Position numbers and translations under genes: made by a program
NCBI GenBank assembly: GCA_030263275.1
Contig: SZOR01000003.1
Location: 31,668-95,667 of the forward strand
Direction: 5' to 3'
Length of the DNA stretch: 64,000 nucleotides
DNA from: DSNY01 sp016861185
GTDB lineage: Bacteria > Pseudomonadota > Gammaproteobacteria > Burkholderiales > Burkholderiaceae_F
Shown here: piece by piece, positions 60,154-64,000 of the stretch
Layout of the letters: every line of letters begins with the position of its first letter
Position numbering within the stretch: position 1 is the first letter of the stretch
Notes under the pieces: model-generated
The model's database searches: none
What the model was told of the DNA's origin: nothing
The model's input: only the letters and a program-made list of their open reading frames with translations

Positions 60154-60262
60154 AGCGAACACGGAGGCGCAGAGGCCGCGGGCAAGCGCGGAGAACGACA
60201 ACGGACGCGGGGCGCCTTTCCTCCGCGCGTCTCTGCGCCCTCCGCGTCTTTGCGTTCGCTCG
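60154..60262. repeat. Diverged family-C inverted repeat
   Basis: Left arm GCGAACACGGAGGCGCAGAGG and right arm TCTCTGCGCCCTCCGCGTC, with TTTGCGTTCGC beyond. It separates the lyase and acyl-CoA dehydrogenase genes and ends just before the latter's stop. Related in style to the other ACAGAGG/CTCTGTG repeats. Confidence 0.6.
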
Positions 60263-60270
60263 GTTTCACT

Positions 60271-61434
60271 TCAGTACGAACGCGGCAGGCCGAGCACGTG
60301 CTCGGCGATGTACGACAGGATCAGGTTGGTCGAGATCGGCGCCACCAGGTACAGCCGCGTTTCGCGGAACTTGCGCTCGACATCGTATTCGGCCGCGAAG
60401 CCGAAGCCGCCGAAGGTCTGCAGGCAGGCGTTGGCCGCCTCCCACGATGCCTTCGCTGCGAGGTGCTTGGCCATGTTCGCCTGCTCGCCGCACGGCAGCT
60501 TCGCATCGAACAGCCGGCACGCCTCGAAGCGCATCAGGTTCGCCGCGGCGATCTCGATGTAGCTCTCGGCGATCGGAAACTGCACGCCCTGGTTCTGCCC
60601 GATCGGCCGTCCGAAGACGACGCGCTCGGCGGCGTACTTCGTGGCGCGGTTGACGAACCACCAGCCGTCGCCGATGCATTCGGCCGCAATCAGCGTGCGC
60701 TCGGCGTTCAGCCCGTCGAGGATGTACCTGAAGCCCTTGCCTTCCTCGCCGATCAGGTTCTCGGCGGGGATCTCCAGGTTGTCGAAGAACAGTTCGTTCG
60801 TTTCGTGGTTGACCATGTTCGGGATCGGCCGCACGGTCATGCCCTTGCCGATCGCCTGATGCAGATCGACGAGGAAGATCGACAGGCCCTCGGACTTGCG
60901 CGCGACCTGCGCGAGCGGCGTGGTGCGCGCCAGCAGGATCATCAGGTCCGAGTGCTGGACGCGCGAGATCCACACCTTCTGCCCGTTGACGACGTAGCGG
61001 TCGCCCTTCTTGACCGCGGTCGTCTTGAGATTGGTCGTGTCGGTACCGGTCGTCGGCTCGGTCACGCCCATCGATTGCAGCCGCAGCTCGCCGCGGGCAA
61101 TGCGCGGCAGGTATTGGCGCTTCTGCAGCTCGGAGCCGTGCCGCAGCAGCGTGCCCATGTTGTACATCTGGCCGTGGCACGCGCCCGCGTTGCCGCCGTT
61201 GCGATTGATCTCCTCCATGATCACCGACGCCTCGGCAAGTCCGAGCCCCGAGCCGCCATACTCCTGCGGAATCAGCGCGGCGAGCCAGCCCGCTTTGGTC
61301 AGCGCGTCGACGAAGGCCTCGGGATAGCCGCGCCGCGCGTCGACCTCGCGCCAGTACGCATCGGGGTAGCGGCCGCACAGCTCGCGCATGCCGTCGCGGA
61401 TGTCCTGATAGCGGTCGGGATGCGGAAGATCCAT
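60271..61434 (-). CDS. Acyl-CoA dehydrogenase
   Basis: 387 aa flavoprotein with the family order: IPQEYGGSGLGLAEASVIME, MGVTEPTTGTDTTNLKTTA (FAD), GQKVWISRVQHSDL, AERTLIAAECIGDG, FGRPIGQNQGVQFPIAE and LQTFGGFGFAAEYDVER. Electrons go to ETF. It sits between CitE-like and MaoC-like genes, suggesting oxidation of a short branched or dicarboxylic CoA ester. Confidence 0.92.
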   Translation of the reverse strand: MDLPHPDRYQDIRDGMRELCGRYPDAYWREVDARRGYPEAFVDALTKAGWLAALIPQEYGGSGLGLAEASVIMEEINRNGGNAGACHGQMYNMGTLLRHGSELQKRQYLPRIARGELRLQSMGVTEPTTGTDTTNLKTTAVKKGDRYVVNGQKVWISRVQHSDLMILLARTTPLAQVARKSEGLSIFLVDLHQAIGKGMTVRPIPNMVNHETNELFFDNLEIPAENLIGEEGKGFRYILDGLNAERTLIAAECIGDGWWFVNRATKYAAERVVFGRPIGQNQGVQFPIAESYIEIAAANLMRFEACRLFDAKLPCGEQANMAKHLAAKASWEAANACLQTFGGFGFAAEYDVERKFRETRLYLVAPISTNLILSYIAEHVLGLPRSY

Positions 61435-61453
61435 GGCGACGCTTCCGACAGGT

Positions 61454-62314
61454 TCAATCCAGCTCGGCGGTCGCGTCCATGGCGATCCTGCCGTCGGGTC
61501 CCTGCGTCCACAGGCGGACGCGATCGCCTTCGGGCGCGCCGCAAACGTCGAACGGCGCGGTGTCGAACAGGGGCGCGAGCGCGCGGAAGGCGAAGCGCGC
61601 CACGCGCGCGGCGGGCAGCTCGCGGTCGAGCAGATCGAGCAGCAGCGTAGCCTGCAGCGGGCCGTGCACGACGAGCCCCGGATAGCCTTCGACCTCGGTT
61701 GCGTAGCCGCGGTCGTAGTGGATGCGATGGCCGTTGAAGGTCAGCGCCGAATAGCGGAACAGCAGCACCGGGTCGGGAACGACCGTGCGCCTGAACTGCG
61801 CCCTGCGCGGCACTTCTTCGCTCTGCGCAGGGGCCGGTGCGCCGCGCTGCGGCGCTTCGCGGTAGACGATGTCGTGCTCGTCGACGAGCGCGGGCCGGTC
61901 GTCGGCGCGGATCTCATGGCGCACCGTGACGATCGTCAGCGCACCGCTACGGCCGGACTTGTTCTCGACGCTGGCGATCGTGCTGGTGCGCGCAAGCACC
62001 GCGCCGAACGCGATCGGCGCGCGGAATTCGAGCCGGCTGCCCGCCCACATGCGGCGCGGCAGCGCCAGCGGCGGCAGAAAGCCGCCGCGCACGGGATGCC
62101 CGTCGGCACCGAGCGTCGACTGCAGCGCGCGCGGAAGGAAATACAGCCAGTGCCAGCACGGCGGCAGCGTCGCATCGCGCGCCTGCAGCTTCGCGATCAG
62201 ATCGGCGCGGTCGAGCGTGGCGGCAAGCCGCAGCGCCGGTGCGCGCAGCGCGACCTCCTCGTCCGTTTCGCTGCGCCCGATCCACGTCCGGTAGTCGGCC
62301 GCCCCCTCGTTCAT
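61454..62314 (-). CDS. MaoC-like hydratase (mesaconyl-C4-CoA hydratase type)
   Basis: 286 aa from the ATG at 62314 (GGAG upstream); an ATG at 62338 lacks an RBS. FAS1-like N-terminal hot-dog (GGFLPPLALPRRMWAGSRLEF) and C-terminal hydratase motif FNGHRIHYDRGYATEVEGYP with GLVVHGPLQA. This is the family of mesaconyl-C4-CoA hydratase in the second half of the 3-hydroxypropionate bicycle. With the lyase next door it may process mesaconyl/citramalyl-CoA. Confidence 0.83.
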   Translation of the reverse strand: MNEGAADYRTWIGRSETDEEVALRAPALRLAATLDRADLIAKLQARDATLPPCWHWLYFLPRALQSTLGADGHPVRGGFLPPLALPRRMWAGSRLEFRAPIAFGAVLARTSTIASVENKSGRSGALTIVTVRHEIRADDRPALVDEHDIVYREAPQRGAPAPAQSEEVPRRAQFRRTVVPDPVLLFRYSALTFNGHRIHYDRGYATEVEGYPGLVVHGPLQATLLLDLLDRELPAARVARFAFRALAPLFDTAPFDVCGAPEGDRVRLWTQGPDGRIAMDATAELD

Positions 62315-62414
62315 CGGCGTCTCCGCGCGCCTCGGCATGGCGTACAGCGCGCAGTCTGAACGGGCACCGCGGCGAACACAACTGCGCGCGCCGGTCGTGC
62401 GCCGGCGCAGCGCC

Positions 62415-63368
62415 TCAGTACCGCCCGTGCTGCTTGTAGATGTAATTCGACAGCTCGGACTGCTGCATCCACAGCCGCCGCTGGAGCTGGTGCACGACGC
62501 GCACGATCGCGCGCATCACGCGGTAGACGAGCAGCGGGTCCTTGTCGAGCAGCGCCTCGAGCCGGGTGCGCTCCAGACCGATCACGCGCGTCGGCGCCGC
62601 GGCGATCAGCGACGCGTAGCGCTTTTCGCCATCGAGCCACGACAGCTCACCGGCGAAATCGCCGGCCGTCAGCGTATTCAGCGTCACCTGGTCGCTGGTG
62701 CCGGCGCTTTTGACCACGCCGAGAAAGCCGCTGACGATCAGGTAGAAGTGCTCGTCGGGTGCGCCTTCGCGCACCAGCACCTCGCCTTCGCGCAGGTCGC
62801 GCAGCTCCATCGCCGCGGCGAGCGTGCGGCACTGCTCGTCGTTCAGCTCGGCGGCGAGCCGCGAGGGCCGCAGCGCTTGATAGATGTCGTCGTTCATGAT
62901 CGGCTCCGGTTCGAGCGGTGGCGGCATTCTGCGCGGCGCGGGCGCCCCGATGCTTTCGGCGCGCGCGACGTACGCGTCGACCATCGCGTCCGTATAGCGT
63001 CGCACGATCGGTGCGGCCAGTCCGCGCAGCAACGCATCGCCCAGTTCGCAGAAAAGAGTGAACTCGATCCGGCAGGCGTCGGGCTTGAGCGGGGTCAAAC
63101 TCCACTCGCCGTCGAAACGCCGGAACGGCCCTTCGATCATGCGCAGTTTCAGCCAGTCCGGGCGGCGCTTGGGGTTGCGCGTGACGAGCTGGATCGGCAG
63201 TCCGGCAAAGCGCAGCGTCAGCCGCGCGGCGACGATCTCGTTGGTGCGCTCGAGGATCTCGGCGCGGGTGCAGCCGGGGATGAACTGCGGGTAGTGCTCG
63301 GCCTGTTCGATCACGTCGAACGCGACCTCGGCGGGACGCAGCACAACGACCGAGCGGCGGACTTCCAT
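62415..63368 (-). CDS. START/SRPBCC (RatA/Coq10-like) domain fused to a cNMP-binding domain
   Basis: 317 aa. Residues 1-150 are a Coq10/RatA-like lipid-binding fold (VAFDVIEQAEHYPQFIPGC, ERTNEIVAARLTLRFAG, FDGEWSLTPL). Residues 170-300 are a cNMP-binding beta-roll (REGEVLVREGAPDEHFYLIVSG, AGDFAGELSWLDGEKR). No HTH is seen. An internal ATG (62897) with GGAG could start the second domain alone, so one or two products are possible. Function unknown. Confidence 0.75.
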   Translation of the reverse strand: MEVRRSVVVLRPAEVAFDVIEQAEHYPQFIPGCTRAEILERTNEIVAARLTLRFAGLPIQLVTRNPKRRPDWLKLRMIEGPFRRFDGEWSLTPLKPDACRIEFTLFCELGDALLRGLAAPIVRRYTDAMVDAYVARAESIGAPAPRRMPPPLEPEPIMNDDIYQALRPSRLAAELNDEQCRTLAAAMELRDLREGEVLVREGAPDEHFYLIVSGFLGVVKSAGTSDQVTLNTLTAGDFAGELSWLDGEKRYASLIAAAPTRVIGLERTRLEALLDKDPLLVYRVMRAIVRVVHQLQRRLWMQQSELSNYIYKQHGRY

Positions 63369-63508
63369 GCCGCAAGGATGACACGGAAGGCGCGGCGTTC
63401 GGAGCGACCCGGCCGTGGATACGGGAAGTCGCGGATGCCGATGCGGACGGGCGACAAAAAGCGCCGAATTCCCCTCCGAATCCCGGGTTTGACTAATGCA
63501 TCCAGGCG

Positions 63509-64000
63509 ATGGCCGCGCTGCCGTCCCTGCCTAAGATCGGCGCGTTCCATCCGCTGCCGTCCGCCGTGCCCGGCCTGTCCCTTTTCAACGAGCTGTCGCC
63601 GAACGTGATCGGCGCGCTGATCGGCGCCGGCGCCACGCTGATCGCCGCGCTGATCAACCTGCGCATCGCGTGGCGGCGCGAGGTGCTCGACCGCCTGCAG
63701 CGCTCGCGTTCGACGGCGCGCGGCCGCCGCGGCCTGCTCGTCGCCATCACCATTCTCGTAGCCGCCGCGGCCGTCGGCGGCTACGCCGGCGCGCTGTACG
63801 TGATGCAGCGCGACCGCCAGCACACGGCCGCGATGCGCGCCGAACTGCAACAGCAGATCGTGCAGATCAAGGAAGCCGCCGCGCGCTTCGGCGAAACGCG
63901 GCTCGCCGAACGCGCGGCGATCGAAGCCGAGGCGCGCGTGCTCGACGAGCGCCGGCGCGGCGCCGAAGGCGTGGCCGCCACCGCGCGCATCGCCCCGTGC
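63509..64000 (+). CDS. Membrane protein with two helices and coiled coil (3' partial)
   Basis: At least 164 codons from the ATG at 63509, open to the window end. Helix 1 is NVIGALIGAGATLIAALINL (about 32-51) and helix 2 is LVAITILVAAAAVGGYAGAL (about 77-97). Then a charged Glu/Arg/Ala-rich coiled coil (MRAELQQQIVQIKEAAARF). No family recognised. Codon pattern is strongly GC3, as in the neighbouring genes. Confidence 0.65.
   Translation, partial: MAALPSLPKIGAFHPLPSAVPGLSLFNELSPNVIGALIGAGATLIAALINLRIAWRREVLDRLQRSRSTARGRRGLLVAITILVAAAAVGGYAGALYVMQRDRQHTAAMRAELQQQIVQIKEAAARFGETRLAERAAIEAEARVLDERRRGAEGVAATARIAPC

Overview
This 64 kb window is high-GC proteobacterial DNA. Gene content (Nqr, Nuo, TRAP transporter, PAS/EAL signalling, CoA-ester enzymes) suggests a betaproteobacterium with a facultatively or strictly anaerobic lifestyle. 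That placement is an inference and was not tested by any search. Genes are densely packed with many 4-bp ATGA or GTGA overlaps. No tRNA, rRNA, CRISPR array or transposase was found.

Layout: (1) 1-5.7 kb holds a c-di-GMP/phosphorelay operon: a tripartite hybrid histidine kinase cut by the window edge, a REC-EAL phosphodiesterase and a double-receiver protein. (2) 5.9-9.4 kb, minus strand, is frdCAB, a dihaem menaquinol:fumarate reductase closely resembling the Wolinella type. (3) 9.7-17.8 kb, divergent from frd, is an anaerobic electron-transfer operon: fused Nfn-like transhydrogenase, rubrerythrin, pyruvate:ferredoxin oxidoreductase, a dihydroorotate-dehydrogenase-like flavoprotein and a 2[4Fe-4S] ferredoxin. 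(4) 18.1-31.7 kb is a complete nuoA-N operon. Its NuoF has several substitutions in the nucleotide pocket, and its NuoG is short and carries a palindromic repeat translated in frame. (5) 31.7-47.4 kb, all minus strand and visibly less GC-rich, is a nine-gene defence island: a DrmD-like SNF2 helicase, a DrmMI-like adenine methylase, a GIY-YIG nuclease, two ThsB-like TIR proteins flanking a small membrane protein, an XRE/M78 protease with a PIN protein, and a giant DUF1998 helicase with a C-terminal nuclease-like domain. (6) 47.6-55.9 kb holds a stand-alone cNMP-binding protein, then nqrABCDEF with a CBS protein, apbE and nqrM. (7) 56-59 kb is a TRAP transporter (dctPQM). (8) 59.3-62.3 kb is a CitE-like lyase, acyl-CoA dehydrogenase and MaoC-like hydratase set. 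(9) 62.4-64 kb holds a START-cNMP fusion and the start of a membrane protein.

How the parts fit: PFOR reduces ferredoxin. The Nfn-like enzyme can exchange electrons between ferredoxin, NADH and NADPH. Nuo and Nqr feed quinone and pump ions, and fumarate is the likely terminal acceptor through Frd. Four TTGAY-N4-GTCAA dyads (Crp/Fnr-family type) lie in front of frd/nfn (two), nuo and the cNMP/nqr pair, so one anaerobic regulator probably controls all of these modules. Three families of palindromic intergenic repeats are scattered through the metabolic regions, and two copies are translated as part of Nuo subunits. The most novel regions are the composite defence island, especially its compact Thoeris-like trio, and the altered NuoF nucleotide site.
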